Shown here in pieces: positions 10,535-22,211 of a stretch of DNA of 64,000 nucleotides (position 1 is its first letter; every line of letters starts with the position of its first letter). The position numbers were made by a program, and so were the translations under genes. The stretch is from Aphidius gifuensis (lineage: Eukaryota; Arthropoda; Insecta; Hymenoptera; Braconidae). The notes below the pieces were generated by a model, which was not told where the DNA came from, ran no database searches, and saw only the letters and a program-made list of their open reading frames with translations. The DNA lies in contig NC_057792.1 of assembly GCF_014905175.1 (NCBI RefSeq), positions 434,001 to 498,000 of the forward strand, given 5' to 3'.

Positions 10535-12811
10535 AATGCTCTCTCCCTCATATACTGTATTTTATTTGATTTTCTTTATTCTCTTAAATACACCCTGTGT
10601 ATTTCAAATGTACATTCTTTGTACATTTTACACCACCAATATTACATTTTATCAAAAATAACAAAAAAATTAAATATATTTCTTCAAGTTTTACTTTTGC
10701 TTTGTCTTTTTCTATTTTATTTTTTAATTTTTTAATTTTTTCTTTACCAATTTCATCCAGTTCTAAGCATCATCAGTCTTTACTATATTTTTTCTTTTAC
10801 ACAAGGGAAAAGTATTCGAAACTTGTACAAATTCAAAGTGTCTAACATCAAGACACACTGCATCTCACACCAATGTGTGTTCCCCAAAGTGCCTTTCACT
10901 TCTCAATGTTTATTTTAATGTCAGAACATTGCCTAAACATTTGTTGTTTTACTCATTAAAACTTTTTTTTATTTTTTTCTCAATATATATTTTTTTTATT
11001 ATCAAAAAAAAAATAAAAAAAAAAATCGTAAAATACATAATTTTATTTTATAATATATTTAAAACAATTTATTCTCTAAAAGTTTCATATTTTCTTGATC
11101 TCAACATCTGGACATGTCGTCCTAGTTTTCATTCGACCCACACGCAACTATTCTGGCAAATGTAATATTCTCTCTCTCTCCTTTATTTATTTTTTTATCT
11201 TTGCAATTTACGTTTTTAGGCTAAACCGGTCAAACATAGAATTATTGTTCATTTGTAACGTGTGCATATCCATTGACATTAGCATTTATTTAGCATGATG
11301 TGTGTGTGTGTCGGTGAAACTGGTATTAATACGTTGAGAAATAAATATAAAATTTACTCAATTTATTAAATTTGCTGCACACACAACGACACAACTAAAC
11401 TCAACTATATTTATCCATCAAATTTTAGTTGAATAATATTGCTAAATATAATAATAAATTCGATTGGCGCATTGCGTTTTATATAATATGAATGTACTTA
11501 CAATTGGTTCAACATTGAGATGAAGGGTAGTTTGGTTTTGCCGCAGCAGCGTCGTTTTATGGGGTTGAAAATGGATGAGAATCGGTCGATGCAATGGTGG
11601 TTGCCCATAGCAACAAAAACCATGGGCGCCGAGTTCTCTTGGCCCCATTTATCTATATATATTTATTTGAGAATTATCCAGTTTCACTTATCTCTTTTAC
11701 TATCATCATACAACATTATTTTTTTATATATGATGGATTATTTACTCAATAAGCAAACGATACTTTTTTTCCATTTTTTCCTATATTTTTGTTTATAATA
11801 AATTATAAAATAAATAAAATAATTTTATGCCTTATATTTTTTTATTAACCATAAATTTTATTTTAAACTAAAAATCGATAGTAAAATAAAAAAAATAAAA
11901 AATAGAACAAAGAAAAAAATAATATATAGAGGAGTTTTTTGAAAAAAAAAAAAATATATCCGGTGGGATATATCTCGCGACCCAGAAGTGCTGGATACTC
12001 CTTGATGCTAGATGTACATCTGTGTGTGTGTGTAAATGGGGATTCAATAGCTAGCTCATTCTTTTGCTTGGATCTTAACAAAGAAAAACCTTTGGGGAAT
12101 CTCCCTCGTTGTACTTGGCTCAAGAAAAATAAAGTTGTAAAAAAAAAAAAAGCATAAAAGTTATATATAAAATACGTTCAGACCGTGCCACGTGGTGGTG
12201 GTGCTTTTCCAACAGTATAAAATATTTTTAAAAACTTAAATTTCATCAACTGAATATAATTATCATCAGATTATATTCCAATAATTTAATTTTTTTTTTT
12301 TTTCTATTTCACTTTATTTCCTCTTCGTGTTTTAATATAATATTAAATATTTTTATTTTCATTTGTGTCAAATATATCCGTTGTGTGTTTGACACGCACC
12401 ATGAAGAATATCTTTGGTTTGTTATTTCCGTGTATAATTTTCATCACGCGATCATCTACATACACACAGCAAACTTGTATAAAAAAAATGTATCAGGAAA
12501 AATTTATTGGCTATCAAGAGATTGATGGAAGTTGAATCAAATAGAAAAAAAAAAAAAAGATATAGAACGCTGGTACCAATCATTATTCAAAGTAGTAATA
12601 TTGATCAACCACGAGTAATATATTTTGCAAAATAATAAAAATCGTCACGATAATATGAAAATACATATGCACGAATAGAAAATAACAAAACGGACTTGTC
12701 TTTGATGGCATGAATGTCTTATCTTTTTTTTTTTTTTTTTCTTGTCTACTTACAATAAATAAAATAATAATAATTTTATTAATAACATTGTCCCCTCTAT
12801 GTGTGTTTTAG

Positions 12812-13005
12812 CAGTACCACCATCAGTTGATGAATAAAAAAATGCGAGTAGAGTTTGCGCATAAGCAGCACAACATCAGCAGTTACTTGCCAAATGATAT
12901 CGTAGTCACTCCAATCGAGAATACCAACCAGTTATGAGTTGGTGGTTAAATTGTGGACCACATTACAATACAACCTCGGACACATATCACATCATCATCA
13001 TACAC
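12812..13005 (+). other. candidate exon with strong splice sites
   Basis: The acceptor TGTGTTTTAG ends at 12811 after a CT-rich tract. The donor ACAC/GTAAGT is at 13005/13006. Between them composition is clearly less AT-rich than the flanks. The frame is open from the acceptor for 41 residues (beginning QYHHQLMNKKMRVEF) and then stops at about 12937. It could be a terminal coding exon with alternative splicing or a noncoding exon. No family is recognised. Confidence 0.25.
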
Positions 13006-13342
13006 GTAAGTTATTTTACAAATAAATTGCTATATTTTTATTTATCTTTTTGATTACATTTTTGTTTCATTTGCCAAATGAATTTTCATTTGTTCAATCG
13101 ACACATATCTTATCTCTGTTAAAATAATAAAACCATCAAGTTGTTGTTGTTGCTGTTTTTATTATATTTTTTTTCTTTGATTTAATGATAAATAATTTTC
13201 TTGCTGGTGGACTTTGAGTATTACTATTAACTTGGTTATTTATTATTATGTAAAATGTATATTTTCTTGTGAAAATAAAATTTATCAAATGTAATTTTGA
13301 TGATAGCCAATGAAATACGTGTGTGTTTGTGTTGAATTTAGA

Positions 13343-13405
13343 TACGGGGGGATTATTGGATATTTGAAATGAGACTATTGTACATGTCTGGCTTGAATTG
13401 TTACG
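13343..13405 (+). other. candidate short exon
   Basis: A GAATTTAG acceptor precedes an open stretch reading IRGDYWIFEMRLLYMSG, followed by TTAC/GTAAGC as donor. The open frame actually continues past the donor to about 13,540, and the opposite strand is also open (13,136-13,489). Composition is GC-richer than the flanks. This is weak evidence for an exon and could equally be a conserved noncoding element. Confidence 0.2.
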
Positions 13406-16400
13406 TAAGCATATCGTTGGGCATATTATGTACCATGTCAGATAAGAGCCTGGTCTTATCTCAAGCATGCCAGTTATTGAAGCAATCACGCGGCGCTAAT
13501 ATTCAAGCTAAATTTTATTACTATATTTTACTATATTACTAAATGTCTTTTTATTATTTTTTTTTAAATTTATTATTTATCGTATTCATCGTAATTTTAA
13601 TTTTAAATTCAATTGACACTTGTTCATGGAAACTTATTGTCATGCTAGTCAATTGTTATTGATTTATTTATTTATTTTTTTTTATTTTTTTTTGCTGTTT
13701 CATTATTTATCTCATTTTATTTCGAAATACAATTGTGCCATAAATTATATTTAATTTTTAAATACAAGTTTTTGTTCGAGGCATTAGGAAATTCGAAATT
13801 AAAAAACACATAACTTTTGATTTCGAAATAAATTAACTGGTTTTTTAATTGTTTAGAATTTGTCGTGTTATTTTTCAAGAAAACCGCAATGATTTTTTTT
13901 TTCAAGTATTTTCTATTTAATTATTTATGATGAAAATAAAAAAATTTTTTTTTTTTTACTCGGATGTATTAGTGGATTGCATTCATCAATTTATGGATGA
14001 GATTTATTCAATATGAAAAACATGTCGGTAGTCAATGTTCAACGAGCGTGTATTCATTTTCAATAGCCGCCAGTTTTTTTTTTTTTTTTTTTTTTTAAAT
14101 ACAAGGGGGAAAAAGACGAGACACAAAAAAAAATATTTATATAAAAAAAGAGGGAGAATGTAAAATCGATAAAATCCAAATTCATGTGACACGTGGAGTA
14201 TCGTTATCTTTGTTTGTTGATAACAACCAAGTATTTTACGAAATAAAATAATGAAAAAAAAAATACTTGATTTATTTCTTTTAAATAATGGTAATTTAAA
14301 AAAAAAAAAAAATAAAAAACATTATAATTAGTCTGTTGTAAAAATTAAAAACAATAGTTTAGCTATTTTTCTTGCATGTTTTTATGTCGTTGAAAATAAT
14401 CGTTAAATATAATTTCCATGTTTCCATGAAATTAACTTGATAAAAAAAAGTGTAATAAAACTCTCGGTAAAACCAGTCAATCGTCTCTTACTTACGACAC
14501 TAGTATAAAAAAAAAGCTATTATCTACTTTTTGTAATTATAAAATTCCATTTATATAATAATATTTAGACACTTTTTTATTATTAAAAATTTAAATAACA
14601 AGAATCTATAATTAGCATAATTAATTTGTACTTAATTTGTGATTTGTCCTAATTTCGTCGATCAGTTTCAAATGGTCGAATAAAAAAATCTTACTAATAG
14701 TCTCATAGAAAATAATTTGATATTTTTAATTTCTATTTCAAGCAGTAGACTGTTTCATCATCATAGCCAAATAATTTTAGTATATTTATTGAAAAATAAA
14801 ATTGAATTTTTCCACGGTTTGCTCCAAATTCAATTGAGGGCAAATGGCCCGTACATTGGGCGCTCCCTCGACTTGCCCGTTACGTGTTTCTTCTTCTTTT
14901 TCTTCTTATTCTTCTTCTCTCGTATATTATTATATACCCAGCTCGATCAATACGTGGCTCAAGCCCAATTGCTGACCAACAAAATTATCATTTTAAAAAA
15001 TTTTCATTAAACTGTGATCAATAAATTCATGAAAAGTCTCATTAATTTATTATTCATATTTCAACATATTTTCCATGACATAAATATTTTCCAACAAATC
15101 GAGTTGTGGATTACATCACATGTGCGTGCATGTGTTTAAAAAAAATATTATATTATTATAGTAAATCTTGTAAGCCAAGCATTTATATATATTTATACGA
15201 AACGGAAGTGTTACGTACATATTCATACAAGTTTCTATTTTTTATATTTTTTCCCAACGAATAACCTCTTTCTTATGACAAAAAAAAAAAAAAAAATAAA
15301 CAAACATAAAAATAGCTCTCTCAAAACTTTTAATCATTTTATATAAAAAAAAAAAAACTATAAAAAGCTTCTTAATTATATTATACTTTTGATAAAGATA
15401 ATTATTTTAATTTCTATATAAAGCTCTAGAGATTATTTTTGAAAGCTAATAGATTATTCATATTATTTAAAACAGCAATCTCGTCTGTTGCCATGCACTT
15501 GAATTAGTGAGTTTGGAAAAAAGAGGTCGAGATGATGATAAAAGAAAAGGGCCAGCTTAAAATCTATGAAAATAAAGTGCATGCTTTGATAATGCACATG
15601 AAGAACAAAGAAAATGAGCTTTATATTATATGAAAAAAAAAAGCTAAGCAGCAATGCGACAAGCGATGCGCTTGCGCTTAAAACTATGTGAGTCAAGGAC
15701 GACACGTGCGGGCTTTCAAGCGACCTACTTAAATTCCCTTGTATATCACATTCGGCAATGATCGTTTAAATTTCCGAGTTATCCCGAATTAATGATAAAT
15801 AGAACGTTGGGATAAAATCCAATTGATATGTGCTTCCCGTTTAAATATTTCTTAACCCTTTCATTTCTTTCATTTCATTTTATTTTTATATATTCATTTT
15901 GATTATTTTTCACACGAATTTGTTCTCCACCACTACCACCCTCTTTTTTTTTTTTTTTTTTATTATAAAGCAGCTTGTTTAATATTATTCTTGTCTCGTC
16001 AAGTCTCCTCACACTTGAAAAAAATATATTATTTATTTTTTCTTTTCTTAAATTTATCACGAGACACAAATATTTGTCAGTGCATCCTCAAGAAGAGGAG
16101 ACAGGTGGACGGAAATACATACACACTGTGTCTTCTCATCATCAAATAATATTTTTCCATATATAAAAATATGTACTCGTATATACTGACAATATATTGA
16201 TATAATTTTTGATAAATCTTATACACACATGTGCCATGAAAAAATAATTAAAATAAAAATTCTTTGTTCTCTATATTGCAAGTGTGATCGATAGTAAAAT
16301 AGGACAAAGCTCTGGCCTGGATTATCGTGAGAAGTGTACGCGTGCGTTGACGTGGAAATTGAAAATAAAAAATAGAAAAAAAATATATATATCAAAAAAT

Positions 16401-18110
16401 AGCTCAAGCTAGTAGAGGCATATAGCTAGATTTAAATTGGAATTAAAGTGATGCTTGAAAATTGGGCTAAACAAAGATAGAAAATCATATATATATATAG
16501 AAAAAAGGAAAATAAATAGAAAAAATTGTTGGCTGTTGATTGCGCCTGCGTTTTCAGTAGTATGTACGTGTTCTAAAGAAATTTCCTTTTACCCCGAACA
16601 CTAGAACCAATGAAATACACCGTGTGTAATATTTCCCCTACTATACTTTGCTGCAACGATGGGGTTTTGAATTGTTGATCCCCCGTTTTTCCATTATATT
16701 TCTTTTTTTCCATTTTTTTTTTTCTTTCTTTTAATATACATATATATTTTCCCACATCCTCGTGTGCTCGAAAGCCATCAGCATAAGTAACACGTTACCA
16801 CCCAATGTACAGCCAGTTCCTGTTCGACCGTCAACCGAGTTTTATTACACGACAAACATCATCAAGAAAAATCATATTTAATTTGTGCTTCGTCTTGCCT
16901 TCTCATTTCATATATATATATCATATATAATATATATTTATTATTTTTATATATATATATATATTTTTCCTTTTTCTTTTTTCCTCACCATCAATTCAAA
17001 TCTCCCCACTTATTTTGTTCCCAATCCATTTTCATCGTGTTCCTACTATTTTATCAGCGTCAACGAATCATTGCCTCGCGCGGCTCTTGTTGTCCAATCA
17101 AAATTCGTTATAAACCGCGCAAACGCACCACATCATTGCGGAATTTACAAGAGTGGGGAAACAGCCAGAGTGCCGCGGTGGCGGCGGATACGAAACTCAA
17201 TACATGGCTCTCGTTTGCTGCAGACCGCCTTGGAAGTCGGTTGTGTGTTCATCATCTTAAAATTCATCGTGCCGGATATCATATATATATATAATATAAA
17301 TTTTTTTTTTTTTTACTTTGTCTAATTGTCGCGTAACATACTTTAAGCATCATGAAAGACGCGCTAACGTGAGGTGCAAGCCAAGTGATTCTTTCATTAG
17401 AATCTGGTGTTTTAATTTAAATTGATTTAATTTTAAATATTATCTCGGTTATTTTATTAATTTTATTAATTTATATTTATTAACGAGTGTGATTGAATTT
17501 AGCTATCGTGAATATAAAATAATACTTCCGCATTGTATATATATAAGCATACAGTCTTGTTCGCCATATTGAGATATCAACTGGGTCACCGGATTGAGTT
17601 GCCTGCTGTGCGACTAACGCCCCTACTACAACCACGCTTCTTAATCGTAGGTACTTTCGCGAAACATTTTAAATTTTTATATTTTATATTTTAATTTATT
17701 TCAAACTCTCTCTTCAAGTTTACTTCTCACCACCATCACCATCCCTCTTGTAAAGAAAGGAGAAAAAAAAAACGTGCCCTTTCCGCATTGTGTCTGTGTT
17801 ATTACGTGAATAAAAGCGCGACCGGAATTCGAGGGTTCAAAAGCATCTGCCTTTTTTTTCTTTTTTCAAAAAATCTTGTTTTATTAACTGATGATTGGAA
17901 TCTTGAATCATACAAAGAAAGAGGCAAATATAAAAAGAATTTCAAAGGGGAGAATCATCAGTTTAAATATCGAGTGATTTTAGCGAAATGAGAACACGTC
18001 GGCGAATTTAAAAAAAAAAAAAAAAAAACCAAGACAGGAAAGGGGGCATTAAGCAAAAAAAAAAAAAAAAAAAAAGAGTAAAAATGTCGGTGTCCAGTAG
18101 AACCGGACTG
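13406..18110. other. noncoding block upstream of mir-14
   Basis: No recognisable protein gene. CACGTG palindromes are at 14190-14195 and 15703-15708. A CpG-richer patch at about 17,080-17,230 and a sequence around 17,550-17,650 (GCCATATTG motif, then a CGTAG/GTACTT donor-like site) look like promoter and first-exon material, possibly for a primary mir-14 transcript. Long open frames here are simple-sequence artefacts. Confidence 0.35.
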
Positions 18111-18115
18111 GGTAA

Positions 18116-18274
18116 AAGATGGCGGTGAAACTTGAATGTTGCGCGCGCGTTTAACTTACTTGAAAAATATATATTTAATTTATTTATTTTTTTTTTATTC
18201 ATTTGAAAAACGCGGCGGGAATATAATGGTGTGGGGTAACGTTGTGACGCAACGACGAAAATCACGTGACCAAT
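18116..18274 (+). promoter_or_regulatory. promoter-like island just upstream of mir-14
   Basis: AAGATGGCGG (18116-18125, YY1/Pho-like initiator-proximal motif), a GCGCGCGCG tract near 18,140, and TCACGTGACCAAT (18262-18274, an E-box fused to a CCAAT box) are clustered in a GC-rich patch about 200-300 bases before the mir-14 hairpin. Together they resemble a TATA-less promoter. That it drives pri-mir-14 is inference from proximity and orientation. Confidence 0.4.
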
Positions 18275-18439
18275 CCGTGGGTTTGTTGAAGAGACGACAA
18301 GTTTTTCTTGCTGGGGCAGCAGTGTGTGATCTAACGTATTTTCTACCAGTTGATTTTAGTTGTAAGTCAGCGTCATCAGATGATGGTGCTCAAATATATT
18401 TTCAACTAATTGAAATAATTAATAAATCGAGTAGTCACT

Positions 18440-18496
18440 GGGGGCGGGAAATCGACTTGGCTATATTTAATCAGTCAGTCTTTTTCTCTCTCCTAT
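18440..18496 (+). ncRNA. mir-14: microRNA mir-14 precursor
   Basis: The 3' arm at 18475-18495 matches mature insect miR-14, starting TCAGTCTTTTTCTCTC. The 5' arm (GGGGGCGGGAAATCGACT from 18440) folds back on it: the run of G/A pairs with the CTCTCT/UUUUU tract through G-C, G-U and A-U pairs, and GACU/AGUC and GGCU/AGUC close the top around an AT-rich loop. miR-14 in Drosophila restrains cell death and regulates fat metabolism and ecdysone and insulin signalling. It stands alone, with no other microRNA family recognised nearby. An open frame spans the same bases on this strand, but its sequence is explained by the hairpin. Confidence 0.93.
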
Positions 18497-20638
18497 CGAC
18501 CCCTCGATAAATTCATCAAATTTTCATATAAATATTTATACTTTGAATAATCATTAATCACCAAGTGATGATACTACAAAATTTATTTATAAATATAAAA
18601 ATCAAAAAGAAAACACAGATTCAGCAGTGAAAACTGTGTTCCCCTTGCTGTGTTTATTATTGTGGCATTGGGTTCAGAGAAAACACTGCAGCGAATTTTG
18701 TTGAACAACATTTTTCCCCTTATCAATCAACAAACCACGTGGCAATTATTTATTTATAAATTAAATTTATTGATTAAAATATTATTTAGAAGCCAGGTAA
18801 AAATATTCAATAAACCAAGGTATTTTTAACAAAAAAATTGAGGCTAAATTTTTATATCTCTGGGGCCCATTCACTTCTCCATTTTCTAACCAATCAAAAC
18901 TATGCTTGTACTTTCTAAATCCACTTACTTTCGTAATATACCAGCCTGATATTTATATACCAGTATATTTTATTTCTAAATAACTCAAACTTGCCTTTCT
19001 CATATATATTATATATTTAATACTCCAACTCACTCATGCAACAAACTACTTGTTTTACTTGCTCAATTATGTTACTTTCAATTACTGTTATTATTATTAT
19101 TTTTTTTTTTTGTAAATTACGATAGTGCGTGTGCAGGTGAATGTTATAAATATATTTAATCATTTTTTTATTTTTTCTCTTTTTTGCATAATGGAGAAAT
19201 TGTGTGTTTAGATATGTAAAAATAAAAATTCAACCAACCATTTTATTCAGCCATCTTTGCCACGCGTTCAAACATTCGAAATATATTTTTTTTTTTCATT
19301 TCATCTGAGTCAACGATTATTCTCTCTATTCTCACTTAACAAGCTTATCTTGAATATTATTTTTTATTATTTTTTAATTTCTGTTATCTTTTCTAACACC
19401 ACCACAAATTATATTTTTATCTGATAAAATATTTTTTTTTCAACTTAGTTTTCCTTGACAATGATTATTTTGCTTATTTTTTATTTTTAACATCAAAATT
19501 ATTTGCAATTACTTGTATAAAGAAACAATAATTGCATTGATAATAATCTTTCATTGTTCTTGATGGGGATGATGATGATAATGATGGTGGTATGTATTTG
19601 TCATTATTTGTGGTGATGCATTTATTTTATTTATACTTGAACATTCTACTGGTATGTTAAAGGCATAAATAAATAAATAAATAATTTTTTTTTAAATATA
19701 TATACAATACGTGCTGCATCGTTTCCTGAATTATTCAATCAAATAATTTTATTTATTTTTGAAATAATAAATAAAGTGAAATTAAAATTTGACTGAAATG
19801 AGACAATTAAAGACTGACCCAATCCACGTGGCTATATTATTTATTTAAAATATATTTAAAAAATTTAAATATAATAATTATTGTGTAACTTGTTGGCACG
19901 ACTCGGAGCAATTGTTTGAAATTAAATTGAAATAAATATAAAATATAATAAAAGCGACAACTAGCTAGCATTTGTAACCGCATTTGGTGGACGATCATCA
20001 TCATGATAATAAAAAGTATAACTATTATTATTATGTATTTTACTTTGAAACGCCCTGTGGATGACATCACTGGTGCTTGCTGTTTGCTGCTGTTGCTAGT
20101 AGTTTTAGAGTTTGGCATCTACCACACACATCCGCGGCAAAAACGTACAAAAGTGAGACGAAAGAGGACGGGGTGAGGCCTCGACGGATTGAGCTAAGCA
20201 AAAAAAGGGGAATAGAAAAAATAAAAAAACCAAGAGACCAAAAGAGAGACAGAGAAAGAGACACACACACAAATTAAATAAAAAATTGAAAATAAAAAGA
20301 GCTTGGTAGAGTTGAAGCGATAGAATGAAATAACATGACGTATCAACTGAATGCTGAAAAGAAATACAAGGATAAAAAATATACAAGAGACCAGGGCAAA
20401 AAATAATTTTAAAATACTAATAAGAGAATGAGAAAGAGAAGCTAGGGTTTAAAAGTATGTTGGTTGGAAATTGGAATGAGTATATAGCCTTGAAGATTTC
20501 AAACAAGATGAAATGAAACCCATGCATATATCCAAAATTAATATATAGAATTTTTTTTTTATTTTTTTCTTATTTTATCTCATTTTCCTTGTTGTTAAAT
20601 TATTCAATTATTATTTTTCATATATTTTTAATTTATTT

Positions 20639-20665
20639 ATTAATACAATATGCTGGAATTTTCTA
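20639..20665 (+). repeat. direct repeat, copy 1
   Basis: A 27-base exact match (beginning ATTAATACAATATGCTGG) recurs at 20811-20837. Weaker similarity continues for roughly 90 bases after each copy (ATAAATTATGC-like and TTGTTA-like words in the same order), so this looks like an old ~115-base duplication about 170 bases apart. Confidence 0.75.
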
Positions 20666-20810
20666 GATATGCGCTTGAAATCAATTAAATTATGCCTAGT
20701 AATAAAATATTGAAAAATAATAATCAGAGATTTGTTAACTCATTTGGAGAAACCGCCAAGGTGGTCCAAGTTGATTCACATGAGTGGGCACTTGTAACGA
20801 AATATACTAT

Positions 20811-20837
20811 ATTAATACAATATGCTGGAATTTTCTA
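20811..20837 (+). repeat. direct repeat, copy 2
   Basis: Exact copy of the 27 bases at 20639-20665, with diverged downstream similarity. Confidence 0.75.
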
Positions 20838-22109
20838 ATATTCAATGATGAATAAATTATGCATCTCCATAAAATAATTGAAAAAAAAATACTAATAATT
20901 TGTTATTAATTCGAGTGGTAAATTCCAATTGATTACAGCAATAATTTTCAAGGTTTTTTTTTTTTAGAAACATCTACAGGAAGATGCATAGTCGACAATA
21001 TGTATTATCATATGCATGTCGTTTACATATGAGTGTGTTAGTGTGTTATCATCATCAGAAAAGCCCACACATGCACACACACATCAAGTCTTAACGCATC
21101 AAGTCAGAGTTTAAATTCTATATATTTTACAATAAATGCGCTTTCATTAAAATAATATTAATAATAATTATTTTTATTATTTTTATTGTATTGTCTGGCG
21201 TAATAGATTGTTGATGAAATAATTTTTCTATTGTCTCTTGATATATATTTAATCATTTATTTTTTTCATGATGGATTTTGTTGGAAATAGATAGTTGAAT
21301 ATTTTGCTTAATTTAATACACAATACATAGTCCTCGGAAAATTTTGATCCCTTCCTTTTTGCAGCATTTAATACATGGACCATTCAAAATGGCCGACTAA
21401 ATTGCGTGTTTTAGGCCTGCGGGGGTGCGTTAACCACGCCCTTTTGCCCACAGGGTTGGGCCATGTTAAACACATTTTTATTTTCACATACATATATAGA
21501 TATATAGAGATTGATATGCAAGGAACCAAGGACAGGCCAAGGACGAAAATATCCTACTTGTGGCACGTGTCACATGCTGTCTATAAATTATTTTAATGCA
21601 GCATCATTATATTTTTATTTTTTTTTTTTGTCACGTCAATTATATTTTTTATATAATTTATTTTTAATTTTTCTTGCATGATTATTAAAATATTTTATTT
21701 ATGATGTAATGTATAATTGATTGAATTTTCTTGGTATTTTTAGTCAAACTGAGTCTTTGTATATACAACGTGTCTTATCTGATACTTCAAAGTCCATCTC
21801 AATAAAACTAGAGTGATTATTGTATACATTTATATTTCCGCCCCTATAAATATTTTCAAGATATATATATATAAACTAATGTATTTGATATTTCAAAAGA
21901 TTATTATTTTATATCAATGAGTGTTAAATTTTATTTTCCAAGAATTGTTTTATGCATTTTAATCTATGGGAATTTTTATCGAGAGCTTTTTGAGCTTTTT
22001 CATCTTGAAGAAATATATATTTTATTATATAACTTTAAAAAAATATTGATATATATATAAATAGACATGTTGAGGAAGAAGGAGAGCTTTGACCGTTTGT
22101 TATTTTCAG

Positions 22110-22211
22110 GACACAAAGCAGACAAATCGAACCCATATCCTACTCGAGGTTGAGATAACCCCCGGGCCTTTGCAGGCCACTGACTTCAAGATTCGCAAGT
22201 CTCATTTTTGA
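22110..22211 (+). other. candidate terminal coding exon of an unidentified gene
   Basis: A good acceptor (TTGTTATTTTCAG ending at 22109) opens a frame that starts exactly at the exon boundary and runs 33 residues to TGA at 22209-22211. It reads DTKQTNRTHILLEVEITPG and ends KIRKSHF. The composition and amphipathic beta-like pattern (HILLEVEI) look protein-coding, unlike most of this desert. I do not recognise the family, and upstream exons are not identified. Alternatives are a chance frame in a GC-rich patch or a retained fragment of a lost gene. Confidence 0.3.

Larger units (their letters stand above)
7220..12811. other. noncoding block with GC-rich islands and simple repeats
   Basis: No recognisable gene. 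GC-richer islands sit at about 7430-7560 (with a GTC/ATC trinucleotide run), 8240-8320, and 8640-9050, where all frames are fairly open and the base composition is far from that of its neighbours. A (GT)11 microsatellite is at 9685-9706. A palindromic double E-box is at 10501-10526 and another CACGTG at 12189-12194. Open frames here are low-complexity and unconvincing. Confidence 0.4.
18497..22109. other. noncoding block between mir-14 and the 22.1 kb candidate exon
   Basis: No recognisable gene. It contains CACGTG palindromes (18736-18741, 19825-19830, 21564-21569), a direct repeat pair at 20639 and 20811, and a GC-richer patch at about 21,370-21,570 that includes an AAAATGGCCGAC motif. The remainder is AT-rich simple sequence. 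Confidence 0.4.

Noticed and set aside
16885..17325. 146-codon + strand frame with hydrophobic N-terminus
   Set aside because: Translation of AT microsatellites followed by a GC-rich patch that is open in other frames too; looks like chance plus promoter sequence.
18136..18510. 124-codon + strand open frame over the mir-14 region
   Set aside because: Its 3' part is the mir-14 hairpin and its 5' part the promoter-like island; no splice support and low-complexity residues.
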